Shown here: positions 7,672-17,902 of the stretch, in pieces
Position numbering within the stretch: the first letter of the stretch is position 1
How the letters are laid out: each line of letters starts with the position of its first letter
Assembly (NCBI GenBank): GCA_002401725.1
Contig: NVTW01000013.1
Location: 3,761-40,426 of the forward strand
Length of the DNA stretch: 36,666 bases
Origin: Gammaproteobacteria bacterium
GTDB taxonomy: Bacteria > Pseudomonadota > Gammaproteobacteria > Enterobacterales > Alteromonadaceae
Reading direction: 5' to 3'
Notes under the pieces: model-generated
The model's database searches: none
Told to the model about the DNA's origin: nothing
Seen by the model: only the letters and a program-made list of their open reading frames with translations
Made by a program: the position numbers and the translations under genes

Positions 7672-8435
7672 CTAAATAAATCCTCCTGTACGGGTCGTAA
7701 TAAATCTTGTGCTGAACTTATTTGTACTTGCCAGTCAACACCTCTAAAAACTAATGCCGGCTTCTTACCGCTTTTACTCATTAATAAACCTGAGGCGGCG
7801 GCTAATTCATCAGCTAAAGCTGATACCGTTACCGATAATTCTCGTCCATAAGCATCTTGCTCGCCAATTAGACTCACTTGTGACGGTACGCCTGCTAAAC
7901 CAATAGCTACGTTAACTAAACCCATGCGCCACGGACGACCAAAAGTGTCGGTGATCACCACACCAATATTACCGCCATAAACTTGTTCTAAACGCTGTCG
8001 TATTAAGCGCGCGCTGTTATCAGGATCTTTAGGCAATAAAATAACCGTATCAGGATGCTCAGTATTAGATTCATCCACCGCTGAGTTCGCGCAAATAAAG
8101 CCGAGTTTATGCTCAGTAATGATCAAGCCTTCATCTCTGTGCGGTAATTTTCTTACCTTAACCACTTGCTTTGATTCCCGTAAAACCACTTCAACCTTGC
8201 GCGGATCTTTATTCACTTGCTCAGCGAGTTTTATCGCTTGTTCACTTGGGATAACATCCTTTAAATGAACAATTTTCCCCTCTGCTTTTGACACTACTTT
8301 ATGGGCAATAACGACGATATCACCATCTTGTAATCCACTTTCACCAAGGCACGAAATTAAAATAGCCGCTAAGTCATCATCAGATTGAATATCAGGAATA
8401 TTATTAATGGCAAACATTGAAATTGAATTCGTCAT
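7668..8435 (-). CDS. cofE: Coenzyme F420-0:L-glutamate ligase CofE
   Basis: CofE adds L-glutamate residues to F420-0 with GTP. The protein (255 residues) has the family hallmarks [64 protein letters not shown] and [12 protein letters not shown]. The length equals stand-alone archaeal CofE, so the C-terminal FMN-reductase-like domain of actinobacterial FbiB is absent. It starts inside the cofC stop (TAATG) and overlaps npdG by ATGA. Confidence 0.95.
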   Translation of the reverse strand: MTNSISMFAINNIPDIQSDDDLAAILISCLGESGLQDGDIVVIAHKVVSKAEGKIVHLKDVIPSEQAIKLAEQVNKDPRKVEVVLRESKQVVKVRKLPHRDEGLIITEHKLGFICANSAVDESNTEHPDTVILLPKDPDNSARLIRQRLEQVYGGNIGVVITDTFGRPWRMGLVNVAIGLAGVPSQVSLIGEQDAYGRELSVTVSALADELAAASGLLMSKSGKKPALVFRGVDWQVQISSAQDLLRPVQEDLFR

Positions 8436-9049
8436 TAGGCACGCCTTTTAAATTGAATTATTTTCAATGCTGGTAAATCTTCAGGAAAATCAACATCAAT
8501 TGATAGTTTTTCAAGATGTAAACGCAAACAATCAACCCGTTGTTGATTAGCATTTTGTTGATGAACATCGGCAGAATCAAGTCCATAGCCAAATTCAATA
8601 ATAGACGGTGGAGTCGTTAACAAAGCATTTGTACCATTGTCTTTTGATGGACAAATAGTTACTGCCTGTAACTGATGATTTAAGTATTGTTGACTGGTTA
8701 GTATTGCCGAGATCTCTTTAACGTCAAGCTCGGCAATATCGGCAGGAATAAGCAACTGCGAACTAAAATCAAAACATTCACTCCACATGGCTGCTGACTT
8801 AACTGCATGATTTAAACCTTGTTGTAATTCAAATAAGACACTCGCGCCATGCTCACGACTCAATTGAGCAATTTGTTTGCTATCGGTTACCACTAAAACA
8901 TGATGTTGTTGAAAGTATTGTTGAAAAAAAACTAAGCTATTTATAAATAGTGTTAAAGCAATATCGTGGCGTTGATTTTGATCAAAAACACTGCTTAAAC
9001 GCTGTTTACTCATTAACGGATTTTTCATTGGGATAACAATATTGATCAT
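8435..9049 (-). CDS. cofC: 2-phospholactate/PEP guanylyltransferase CofC (FbiD)
   Basis: CofC makes the guanylated C3 acid (lactyl-2-diphospho-5'-guanosine or the enolpyruvyl form) that CofD attaches to Fo. The 204-residue nucleotidyltransferase fold begins IVIPMKNPLMSKQRL, the guanylyltransferase K-x-RL motif. LIPADIAEL, the CofC-typical NGTNALLTTPPSI and the terminal IDVDFPEDL follow. It overlaps cofD by ATGA and touches cofE by TAATG. Whether the acid is 2-phospholactate, PEP or 3-phosphoglycerate cannot be read from the sequence. Confidence 0.9.
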   Translation of the reverse strand: MINIVIPMKNPLMSKQRLSSVFDQNQRHDIALTLFINSLVFFQQYFQQHHVLVVTDSKQIAQLSREHGASVLFELQQGLNHAVKSAAMWSECFDFSSQLLIPADIAELDVKEISAILTSQQYLNHQLQAVTICPSKDNGTNALLTTPPSIIEFGYGLDSADVHQQNANQQRVDCLRLHLEKLSIDVDFPEDLPALKIIQFKRRA

Positions 9050-10119
9050 AAATATTGCTCCGCGATATTTTTTCGTTGCTCAACTGGGTTTCCGGCAAAC
9101 CCCGTTAATGTCATTAACGATTCAGCTAAATTAATTTTCTCTTGCCGGTTATTCATTAAGGTATTAATTGCCATTACCTGCTTAACGCCAAGCGCGAGGT
9201 GATCACAATCAGCACTATCGTTTTGATCAATAATTAAAAAATTAATCAAGTTATCGGCTTCATTTAAACCACTTGCTTGCTGATAAAAATCGAGCAAACC
9301 AACATTTGAATTTTCATAGCCCATCGCCAGCATCATTTTATCCGCAGGCCCTTTAACAGTTTTACCTTTAAAAAATGGTGATACCGCAACAACTTGCGCA
9401 GAGCTTTGTTGTAATGCTTGTTTAATTTGCGGAATTTCTATGATCGGTGCAATACTCACCACGGGATTACTTGGCGCAATAATAATAATATCGGCATCCT
9501 TAATTGCCTCTAATGCGGCATTGGTAGCCCTAGCCTGCTTAATACCCGATATCTCAATACTTTTGATTTCAGGCTTGCATTGGTGTTTAACAAAATAATC
9601 TTGAAAAGGCAGCCATGTTTCCTCAGTATCAATTACTGTTTGAACTTTTGTTTGAACTCTGGTTTGAATGACATCATTAGTTGGCAATAAAATCGGTACT
9701 TTAACACCGAGTTGACGTGCGATTGCTTCGGCAATTTTTTCAGGCAGTACACCTTTTTTTCGTTGCTCAGTACGATAAATATGGGTGGCAAAATCTTTAT
9801 CGCCTAAAAACATCCAAGTATCGACACCGAGCTGTTTTAACGCCGATAATGTATTCGTGCTTTCGTCCGCGCGTCCCCAACCTTGCTCTTTATTAATAAC
9901 ATCTGCCAAGGTGTAAGTTAGCGTATCAATATCAGGAGAAACCCAAAGACCATGAAACTCTTGATCATCAGCAACATTACCGATAATTTTTAGATTATCT
10001 CGATACTTACTGTGATAAAAGCCTTCGGCAAGTTTAGTACCACCAACGCCACCACAAAGTAAAACAATATTTGGCGACTGACTTTTAAGTGCAAAATACT
10101 TGGTATTTTTAGGCTTCAT
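9046..10119 (-). CDS. cofD: 2-phospho-L-lactate transferase CofD
   Basis: CofD transfers the phospho-C3-acid from its GDP-activated form to Fo, giving F420-0 or dehydro-F420-0. The signature VLLCGGVGGTKLAEGF lies at residues 19-34. NVADDQEFHGLWVSPDIDT, GDKDFATHIYRT, the IIIAPSNPVVSIAPI loop and ISPFFKGKTVKGPADK-like segments follow. The ORF track start (10188) adds a hydrophobic leader read from inside cofH; the ATG at 10119 with GAGGA upstream gives 357 residues and an 11-bp overlap with cofH. It shares an ATGA overlap with cofC. Confidence 0.94.
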   Translation of the reverse strand: MKPKNTKYFALKSQSPNIVLLCGGVGGTKLAEGFYHSKYRDNLKIIGNVADDQEFHGLWVSPDIDTLTYTLADVINKEQGWGRADESTNTLSALKQLGVDTWMFLGDKDFATHIYRTEQRKKGVLPEKIAEAIARQLGVKVPILLPTNDVIQTRVQTKVQTVIDTEETWLPFQDYFVKHQCKPEIKSIEISGIKQARATNAALEAIKDADIIIIAPSNPVVSIAPIIEIPQIKQALQQSSAQVVAVSPFFKGKTVKGPADKMMLAMGYENSNVGLLDFYQQASGLNEADNLINFLIIDQNDSADCDHLALGVKQVMAINTLMNNRQEKINLAESLMTLTGFAGNPVEQRKNIAEQYL

Positions 10120-11329
10120 AATGCAGTTCCTCACTAAATTGTTCACCAACAATACTGTGACAAGGAATTTGAGTATTATCAGCAGCAAAGCTTTCTAAAG
10201 GTTGATACAAAGTATTGCGGCGCATTGGTTCTCGCCCTGTTGAGGCGATCATTGCCACCATTTGCTCAGGTAAAATTTCTTGGCCATGTTTACCGCCAGC
10301 GGCACGGGTAATACTTTCATTCATTAAGGTACCACCCAAATCGTTGACGCCAGCCGCTAACATTTGTTTGGCATAATCTGGGCCTAATTTAACCCAAGAG
10401 GCTTGAATATTATCAATCCAGCCATTGAGCATAATACGTGAAATCGCGTGCATTTTTAGGTTTTCATCGGCAGTTGGCCCCGCACGAACATTAAATTTTA
10501 AGTCATTTTTATATTTAGAATTGGTAAAAAGTGGCGATTCGTAATGGACGAAACCTAACGGCACAAACTCAGTAAAGCCGCCAGTTTGTTGTTGAATAGT
10601 ACGAATAGTATTTAAATGCTCCGCCCAATGTTTTGGTTGATCGATATGACCATACATTATGGTTGCTGTAGTCGGTAAACCAAGTTGATGCGCGATGGTG
10701 ATTATATCAATCCATTGTTCGGTTTTTAATTTATCTTTAGTGAGCTGTTTTCTGATCTCAACATCTAAAATTTCAGCGGCGGTGCCCGGCATTGAACCTA
10801 AACCACAGTCGATAAGATCTTGAATAAATTCTCGATAACTTAAACGTGATTTCAGTGCGCCATACCAAATTTCAAACGGTGAAAAGGCATGAATATGAAG
10901 GTCTGGCAGCTGTTTTTTTATGGCGAGAACAATGTTACGATAATGATCGCCTTTAATATCAGGATGTAAGCCGCCTTGAATACAAACTTCACTGGCACCT
11001 CTGTCCCAAGCTTGTTGGGCGCGCAGTACAATTTCGTCCATCGACAATAATTCAGCGCCAACTTCATTTTTACGTTTTGCAAAACCACAAAATTTACAGC
11101 CCATATTACAAACATTGGTAAAATTAATATTACGCGTGATCACAAAGCTGGCTTTATTGCCAACTACACGCTGACGTAATTCATTAGCTACCTTAACTAC
11201 CGCGCTTAAATCATCACCCGTTGTTGCAAATAAGCAGATCGCTTCATCAACACTAACATCAATATTATTGAGTGCTTTAGCTAATATTTGTTGAACATCA
11301 AAACTGGCATTTTGCATAAGGTTATTCAT
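10109..11329 (-). CDS. cofH: Fo synthase subunit 2 CofH (radical SAM)
   Basis: CofH joins tyrosine to the ribityl-aminouracil precursor in the first radical SAM half of Fo (deazaflavin) synthesis. The [4Fe-4S] motif CNMGCKFC has Cys74, Cys78 and Cys81. ASEVCIQGGLHPD, HAFSPFEIWYGA, GLGSMPGTAAEIL and LGGTLMNESITRAAGG are characteristic of the CofH/MqnC branch. The 406 residues are normal for a stand-alone CofH; actinobacteria fuse CofG and CofH as FbiC. It starts inside the cofG stop (TAATG). The N-terminal ~40 residues are less conserved. Confidence 0.94.
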   Translation of the reverse strand: MNNLMQNASFDVQQILAKALNNIDVSVDEAICLFATTGDDLSAVVKVANELRQRVVGNKASFVITRNINFTNVCNMGCKFCGFAKRKNEVGAELLSMDEIVLRAQQAWDRGASEVCIQGGLHPDIKGDHYRNIVLAIKKQLPDLHIHAFSPFEIWYGALKSRLSYREFIQDLIDCGLGSMPGTAAEILDVEIRKQLTKDKLKTEQWIDIITIAHQLGLPTTATIMYGHIDQPKHWAEHLNTIRTIQQQTGGFTEFVPLGFVHYESPLFTNSKYKNDLKFNVRAGPTADENLKMHAISRIMLNGWIDNIQASWVKLGPDYAKQMLAAGVNDLGGTLMNESITRAAGGKHGQEILPEQMVAMIASTGREPMRRNTLYQPLESFAADNTQIPCHSIVGEQFSEELHYEA

Positions 11330-12558
11330 TAACTAACCTCAACAATTTTTTCATTAATTTTTTCATTGAGCGATTTATTTATCTTTTCATTAATCGATTC
11401 ATTATGGTCGCATTGCACAACTTGCTGCTGTGCTAAGCCATCAATACGTGCCATAGCGATCAACCGTGAACGCACAAACTGCTGACTTACATCACTTAAC
11501 TGCTCAGATTTTTTTGAAAAGTATTTAGGGTACACCGTCAAGCGCTCTTGTAATGTAAAGCCTTGTTGTTGGCAACTTTTTGCTAAATTATTAATTTGCG
11601 GCCAAGCATTATCTGGGTTAATAAAATCTTGGGTCAGTGGAGAAATTCCACCCCAATCATTGATCCCTGCGGCAATATAATCAGCATGGTTTTGCTGTAA
11701 ATTTGGTGGCGCTTGTAAACTAATAGCAGGATCGAGTATTAATCGTGCCACAGCTAAGGTTTTCAACATATCGGTTATGCTTGGTTCTGGATGATTTGCC
11801 ATTTCGGTATCAGGCTTGGCACAAAAATTTTGCACGATCACTTCTTGAATATGACCCTGTTTTTGCTGTAACTGGTTAATTGCAACTAAGCTATCAACTC
11901 TATCCGCCCAAGTTTCGCCAATACCAATTAAAATACCGGTAGTAAAAGGAATATGTTGCAAACCCGCTTGTTTAATCGTTTCAAGTCGCAAGGCAGGAAT
12001 TTTGTCAGGACAAGCAAAATGTGCCGCGCCTTTGTTATGTAATTCATCGCTAACCGACTCCAGCATCAAGCCCATGCTGCCACTAACCGCTTTAAGTTGA
12101 CTAAATTCTGCGGCGGTTAAATTACCGGCATTTACATGAGGAATAAGCGTTGTTTGTGCGACCACCAAATCACACATAGCAACAAGATAATCAACCATGC
12201 TGTTATAACCTAATGCTTTTAGCGCTTGACGCACCTCACGATAACGTAATTCTGGCTTTTCACCCAAACTAAATAGTGCTTCTTTACAACCTAATACTTG
12301 CCCTTGTTTAGCAACAGATAGCACTTGTGCTGGGGTCATAATATTGGCATTAACATCGCCGGGGCGTTTTACAAAGGTGCAATATTTACATTCATCACGA
12401 CAATAATTAGTTAGCGGAATAAATACTTTGCGGGAATAAGTCATGGTTTTACCCCAAGCAGCATCACGCACACTGGCGGCTTGCGCCATTAACTCAGCAA
12501 GTTGTTGCTCGTTAATATGTTCATATTGCTTAGCTTGTTTGCTTGATAAATGTGTCAT
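11329..12558 (-). CDS. cofG: Fo synthase subunit 1 CofG (radical SAM)
   Basis: CofG closes the deazaflavin ring to give Fo. The radical SAM cluster CRDECKYCTF has Cys53, Cys57 and Cys60. GCKEALFSLGEKPELRY, FTTGILIGIGETWADR, HIQEVIVQNFCAKP, LQAPPNLQ and GINDWGGISPLTQDF are all CofG hallmarks. It is first in the eight-gene F420 operon, with a GCAGGAAG site before the ATG and two RutR-like operators upstream. The C-terminus after ~385 is a low-complexity repeat (NEKINKSLNEKINEK) not expected in the family, probably a small in-frame repeat expansion. Confidence 0.95.
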   Translation of the reverse strand: MTHLSSKQAKQYEHINEQQLAELMAQAASVRDAAWGKTMTYSRKVFIPLTNYCRDECKYCTFVKRPGDVNANIMTPAQVLSVAKQGQVLGCKEALFSLGEKPELRYREVRQALKALGYNSMVDYLVAMCDLVVAQTTLIPHVNAGNLTAAEFSQLKAVSGSMGLMLESVSDELHNKGAAHFACPDKIPALRLETIKQAGLQHIPFTTGILIGIGETWADRVDSLVAINQLQQKQGHIQEVIVQNFCAKPDTEMANHPEPSITDMLKTLAVARLILDPAISLQAPPNLQQNHADYIAAGINDWGGISPLTQDFINPDNAWPQINNLAKSCQQQGFTLQERLTVYPKYFSKKSEQLSDVSQQFVRSRLIAMARIDGLAQQQVVQCDHNESINEKINKSLNEKINEKIVEVS

Positions 12559-12623
12559 TTCTTCCTGCTAATTAATTTTTTATAGGTACAAGTATAGATA
12601 CTACTTTACTTTTTATTTAATTA

Positions 12624-12641
12624 TTTTACCAACTGGTAAAA
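12624..12641. promoter_or_regulatory. Palindrome TTTTACCA-AC-TGGTAAAA upstream of cofG, RutR-like site
   Basis: This perfect 8-2-8 inverted repeat keeps the ACCA-nn-TGGT core of the RutR consensus with A/T in place of the outer C/G. It lies 66 bp before the cofG start. It has the same architecture as the sites at 3487 and 16930. Confidence 0.6.
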
Positions 12642-12679
12642 ATAACATAGCAAGTAATTTTGCAATTGCCAATCATTTT

Positions 12680-12695
12680 TTGACCAAAAGGACAA
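12680..12695. promoter_or_regulatory. Second, imperfect RutR-like site upstream of cofG
   Basis: TTGACCAAAAGGACAA has one perfect half-site (TTGACCA) and a second half with two mismatches. It is flanked by T and A runs exactly as at 16930. It would form a tandem operator with the site at 12624, about 56 bp apart. Confidence 0.45.
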
Positions 12696-12848
12696 AAATA
12701 ATTATTGATCGTTATTTAATCATTTGAGTATAGAAAAGAATTGAAAAATTAAGATATATAATCATTCACCTGAAGATGCAGCATTCAGGTGGTATGGGTA
12801 TACCCGTTTTTCTGGAGTATATGCTCAGCTATCCTATATATGTGCGCC

Positions 12849-12923
12849 GTCATCCCCGAATGTTTTATCGGGGATCTACCGCTATAAGCCCTAGAACTTT
12901 GATTAAAATATCTCGAGGGTGAC
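12849..12923 (+). repeat. Distant relative of the MITE-like element, copy D
   Basis: The segment begins GTCATCCCCGAA, closes a stem with TCGGGGATCTACC and ends CTCGAGGGTGAC followed by AACTATAAC. This matches the skeleton of the other copies (GTCATCCCCGC, GCGGGGATCTAC, CTCGAAGATGACG). The interior is different. The strong ATCCCCGA/TCGGGGAT stem lies just after the dihydropyrimidinase stop and might end its transcription. Confidence 0.5.
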
Positions 12924-12936
12924 AACTATAACAATA

Positions 12937-14409
<1,473 letters not shown>

Positions 14410-14419
14410 TTAAATTAAC

Positions 14420-15922
14420 TTATGAATTAGCATCAGCTATTGGTTCATTAACTACAGTGCTTATTATTTGTTTACGTGCAAATAAATAATAAAGCACACC
14501 ACCTAAAATGGATCCGGTAAACCAACCATATTGATAAAACCACAGTAAACTATCGTTAGATAGCGCTAAAATAGTCAACAATACCGGTAAAGCAAAGGCT
14601 GATAATCCTGCGATATTCATGCCTGAATATTTACCATCAGCTATATATAACTCAACTAAATCAAGCTGTTGTTTTTTAATAATAAAGTAATCTACCACCA
14701 TGATACCGGCGATAGGACCAAGTAAACTGGAATAACCTAGTAACCAGCCGGTATACATGGCTTCTACACTTACGTCTGATTCAACCCAATGGAGTTTCTT
14801 TAATAACTCCCACAACATTAACAACACGCCAATCAACCCCGTTAAAAGCACACCTTTAGTTTGATTTATTTTTTTCGGAGCAATGTTTTGAAAATCATTA
14901 GTTGGTGAAACAATATTGGCGGCAGTATTAGTTGATAGTGTAGCGATAATGATAAAAACCATCGCGATGATCACCCACAATGGGCTTTGAATTTTACCGA
15001 TTAAATTAATCGGATCAGAAATAGTCTCGCCCACTAAAGTTGTTGAAGCAGCAGTTAATATCACACCTAATGAGGCAAAAAACAGCATAGTCAACGGTAA
15101 TCCTACTATTTGTCCTATTATTTGATCTTTTTGTGATTTAACATAACGGCTAAAGTCAGGAATATTTAACGAAAGCGTTGCCCAAAAACCAACCATCGCG
15201 GTTAAACCACCAAAAAAGTATCCCCAAAAAGAAGCACCTTCAGGACGACTCGCAGGTTTTGCGAAAAGTTCGGTAATAGAAATTTGTGGGTATGCCCAAA
15301 ACATTAAACCAACACTGACAGCAAGTAATAGCGGGGCGGCGACAGTTTCGAGTATCTTAATTGATTCAGAGCCTTTAATGACAATATAAAGATTGGCAAT
15401 TAAGAATATAAAAAAGCCGAACACTTCGCCGGTACCACCAAGGTTTTGCCAACTGGGAATAATATTCGACAATAAAATATGAATAGCGATACCGCCAAAT
15501 AACGTTTGTATACCAAACCAACCACAGGCAACTAAAGCTCGTATTAAACAAGGAATATTTGAGCCGGTAATGCCAAAAGAAGATCGTAATAACACTGGAA
15601 AGGGAATACCGTATTTAGTGCCAGCAAAAGCATTTAAGGTTAGTGGAATGAGTACCACAATATTAGCAACTAAAATAGTTATTAGCGCTTCGCCAACACT
15701 TAAGCCAAAATAACTGGTTAACACGCCACCTAACGTATAAGTAGGTACACAAATAGCCATACCGACCCAAAGTGCGGCAACATTCCATTTATTCCAACTA
15801 CGTTGTGCTACTTTTGTGGGGGCAATATCGTCATTAAAACAAGCACTCTTTTTTACGTCATCCGCCAATGACAATTCATAAAATTCGCCCACTTGTTTTA
15901 CCGTTGATTTTACTTGTTCCAT
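14420..15922 (-). CDS. NCS1-family nucleobase/hydantoin:cation symporter
   Basis: This 500-residue inner-membrane transporter has about 12 hydrophobic helices. Family features include the N-terminal RSWNKWNVAALWVGMAICVP and TLGGVLTSYFGLSVGEAL. The substrate-region helices RSSFGITGSNIPCLIRALVACGWFGIQ and SLNIPDFSRYVKSQKDQIIGQ follow. NCS1 members carry uracil, cytosine, allantoin or hydantoins. Its position between the nitrilase and dihydropyrimidinase genes makes uracil/thymine or the dihydro forms the likely cargo. No other nucleobase transporter is in the window. Confidence 0.92.
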   Translation of the reverse strand: MEQVKSTVKQVGEFYELSLADDVKKSACFNDDIAPTKVAQRSWNKWNVAALWVGMAICVPTYTLGGVLTSYFGLSVGEALITILVANIVVLIPLTLNAFAGTKYGIPFPVLLRSSFGITGSNIPCLIRALVACGWFGIQTLFGGIAIHILLSNIIPSWQNLGGTGEVFGFFIFLIANLYIVIKGSESIKILETVAAPLLLAVSVGLMFWAYPQISITELFAKPASRPEGASFWGYFFGGLTAMVGFWATLSLNIPDFSRYVKSQKDQIIGQIVGLPLTMLFFASLGVILTAASTTLVGETISDPINLIGKIQSPLWVIIAMVFIIIATLSTNTAANIVSPTNDFQNIAPKKINQTKGVLLTGLIGVLLMLWELLKKLHWVESDVSVEAMYTGWLLGYSSLLGPIAGIMVVDYFIIKKQQLDLVELYIADGKYSGMNIAGLSAFALPVLLTILALSNDSLLWFYQYGWFTGSILGGVLYYLFARKQIISTVVNEPIADANS

Positions 15923-15967
15923 ACCAGCCTTCTTTTTATAATTTTTATATTTGATTGAGTATAGTTA

Positions 15968-16840
15968 TTATTTATCCGTTAGATCCTGATAACTGTCTGG
16001 ACGACGATCACGGAAGAACTGCCAGCCATTGCGTACCTCTTTAATCAAAGCTAAATCAATTTCATGTACTAACAATTCATCTTGATCTGAACTCGCTTGC
16101 GCGACAATTTCACCTAAGGGGTTAACGATATAACTTGAGCCATAAAATTCACCCATGTTGTCATCCCACGGTGCTTCTTTACCAACACGATTAATCGCGC
16201 CAATAAATACGCCATTAGCTACCGCAGCAGCCGGTTGCTCTAACTCCCATAAATATTTACTTTTACCGGTAACTGTCGCTGAGGGGTTAACGATATATTC
16301 AGCGCCATTAAGAGCTAAAGCGCGCCACCCTTCTGGAAAATGACGATCGTAACAAGTATAGACGCCTAATTTACAATAAGCGGTGTCAAATACCGGATAA
16401 CCTAAATTACCCGGTTTAAAATAAAGCTTTTCCCAAAAACCAGGCGCCGTATCCGGAATATGATTTTTACGATATTTACCTAAAAATGAACCATCCGCAT
16501 CAATAACCGCAGTAGTGTTGTAATAAACACCGGTAATGTCTTCTTCATAAATAGGTACTACTATAACCATATTATGTTTTTTAGCGAGTTGTTGCATAAG
16601 TTGTGTGGTGGGCCCTTGCGGAATTTTTTCAGCACTGGCGTACCATTTTTTATCTTGACTTGGGCAAAAATAAGGTTGGGTAAACACTTCTTGAAAAGAT
16701 AATACTTGCACGCCTTGCTTAGCGGCCGATTCAATTAACGGGATATGCGCGGCGATCATCCCTTGACGAATTTCTTCAACACTGGCTGAACTATCAACCT
16801 TGAGTGACATTTGGATCAAACCACACTTCAACTTAGTCAT
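15968..16840 (-). CDS. Nitrilase-superfamily N-carbamoyl-beta-alanine amidohydrolase (beta-ureidopropionase)
   Basis: It is predicted to hydrolyse N-carbamoyl-beta-alanine to beta-alanine, CO2 and ammonia, the last step of reductive uracil breakdown. The nitrilase catalytic triad is Glu51 (LSFQEVFTQPYF), Lys125 (KYRKNHIPD) and Cys163 (VYTCYDRHFPEGWR). YFKPGNLGYPVFDT and the C-terminal FFRDRRPDSYQDL are typical of bacterial PydC-like and N-carbamoylputrescine amidase relatives. The start follows GAGGAAG. It is first in the operon with NCS1 and dihydropyrimidinase, with a RutR-like operator upstream. N-carbamoylputrescine amidase is the main alternative, but the operon favours the pyrimidine role. 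Confidence 0.9.
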   Translation of the reverse strand: MTKLKCGLIQMSLKVDSSASVEEIRQGMIAAHIPLIESAAKQGVQVLSFQEVFTQPYFCPSQDKKWYASAEKIPQGPTTQLMQQLAKKHNMVIVVPIYEEDITGVYYNTTAVIDADGSFLGKYRKNHIPDTAPGFWEKLYFKPGNLGYPVFDTAYCKLGVYTCYDRHFPEGWRALALNGAEYIVNPSATVTGKSKYLWELEQPAAAVANGVFIGAINRVGKEAPWDDNMGEFYGSSYIVNPLGEIVAQASSDQDELLVHEIDLALIKEVRNGWQFFRDRRPDSYQDLTDK

Positions 16841-16929
16841 ACTTCCTCGCTTTGCTAACAGATTTTAAGTTTGTTTTTTATACTGTTGACTAAATCCTAG
16901 CTTGAGCACAAATGCTTAGCAAGTATTTT

Positions 16930-16945
16930 TTGACCATTTGGTAAT
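16930..16945. promoter_or_regulatory. RutR-like operator upstream of the beta-ureidopropionase operon
   Basis: TTGACCATTTGGTAAT matches TTGACCAnnTGGTCAA except in the outer right half. It lies about 90 bp before the start. Beside it is TAGCAAGTA, which also occurs beside the cofG sites, so the two promoters may share a core element. Confidence 0.6.
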
Positions 16946-17058
16946 TTTTTATTTAAACTTTTAGAAATGAGTTCTTTTACCAGCATTTGCACCAATGCTA
17001 AAATGCGAGTTATTGCATTTTATTTAAACAATTAATTTGACATGCCACGGATCGTAAA

Positions 17059-17095
17059 GTAACCTTTGAGTTACATTTTGATAATTAAGAGTTAC
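17059..17095. promoter_or_regulatory. GTAAC-n6-GTTAC palindrome plus GAGTTAC direct repeat, possible XRE operator
   Basis: GTAAC (17059) and GTTAC (17070) form an inverted repeat, and GAGTTAC occurs at 17068 and again at 17089, just before the ATG at 17100. The position over the leader of the membrane protein/XRE pair suggests autoregulation by the downstream small XRE protein. No direct evidence is available. Confidence 0.35.
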
Positions 17096-17099
17096 AAAA

Positions 17100-17591
17100 A
17101 TGAACACTAATGAAAATTCACAAATAGCAGCAATAGAAATATTAGAAAACAAACGCAGAGCAACGTTATTAGTTTTTATTTACTATTTTAGTAGCTGGCA
17201 ACTAGGCTGGATTATGACTAAATATTTTTCAACGGCAATGAATACTTATGTTTATTATTTTTTTGGCGTATTACTGATCTTAGGGACATTAGGGAGTCTT
17301 TGGCATTTAAATAACTTATTTAAAGTCAGTAAATTACTTAAAAAACATCCAGAATTAAATCCAATGATAAATGATGAAAGATCATGCTCACTTAAAAATA
17401 AATCGATGGCGTACGGTTTTACCGCAAGTATTGCAACTTCGGCGTTATTTTTGGCAATATCAACTGTAGCTGATGCCTTTATTTATACTGAGACAACACT
17501 AATTAGTGCTAATTTAGTCGCCCATACCACGCTAGTTGTCACTGTATTAGCCAGCGTGATCGCTTACGCTATTTTGGAACAGCAAGAATGA
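17100..17591 (+). CDS. Four-TM membrane protein paired with a small XRE regulator
   Basis: I do not recognise a named family. The 163-residue protein has a polar N-terminus and about four hydrophobic helices (roughly 22-42, 48-70, 103-125 and 135-158). A charged cytosolic loop lies in the middle (LLKKHPELNPMINDERS). It overlaps the next gene by ATGA, so the two are co-translated. Small integral membrane proteins of this kind are often encoded next to ~70-residue YozG-like XRE regulators in bacteria; their role is unclear. The pair lies between the pyrimidine and purine clusters and shows no obvious functional tie to either. Confidence 0.7.
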   Translation: MNTNENSQIAAIEILENKRRATLLVFIYYFSSWQLGWIMTKYFSTAMNTYVYYFFGVLLILGTLGSLWHLNNLFKVSKLLKKHPELNPMINDERSCSLKNKSMAYGFTASIATSALFLAISTVADAFIYTETTLISANLVAHTTLVVTVLASVIAYAILEQQE

Positions 17592-17902
17592 GTGATGATG
17601 TTGGCAATCATTTAAAGGTTTGGCGCGCTAAGTTTGATTTAACGCAAGCACAACTTGCTTTAAAAGCAGGTGTGTCACGCAAAACCATTAACACTTTAGA
17701 ACGTGGTGTTTATACACCATCGGTGGCATTAGCATTAACGCTGGCAGCTGTATTTGAAACCAGTGTAGAAGAAGTTTTTTTTCTCAAAAAAATTGTTAAT
17801 CATGCCCATGTAATTGGTTTAGGATCGTCATCCCCGCAGTCTTTTAAGCGGGGATCTACGTCAAAAAACAAGAGATCTTCGATAAAAACGTCTCGAAGAT
17901 GA
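17588..17902 (+). CDS. Small XRE-family regulator with a repeat-derived C-terminus
   Basis: Residues 7-65 form a Cro/C1-type helix-turn-helix (LKVWRAKFDLTQAQLALKAG, then SRKTINTLERG). This matches YozG-like regulators, which normally end near residue 65-70. The ORF continues to 104 residues, but from about residue 73 the DNA is the MITE-like element copy A, read in frame. The tail (SSPQSFKRGSTSKNKRSSIK) is thus basic and low-complexity and has no family counterpart. The gene starts by ATGA overlap with the membrane-protein gene. The core is probably functional; the tail is an acquired extension or a disrupted original end. Confidence 0.8.
   Translation: MSDDVGNHLKVWRAKFDLTQAQLALKAGVSRKTINTLERGVYTPSVALALTLAAVFETSVEEVFFLKKIVNHAHVIGLGSSSPQSFKRGSTSKNKRSSIKTSRR

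Larger units (their letters stand above)
12559..12936. promoter_or_regulatory. 378-bp intergenic region: F420 operon promoter, operators and a distant repeat relative
   Basis: This is the only gene-free stretch above 300 bp. The left half (12559-12720) is very AT-rich and holds the cofG promoter with two RutR-like sites. The right half (about 12770-12930) holds a repeat related to the MITE-like family, placed after the dihydropyrimidinase stop. No credible ORF or RNA gene was seen. Confidence 0.7.
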
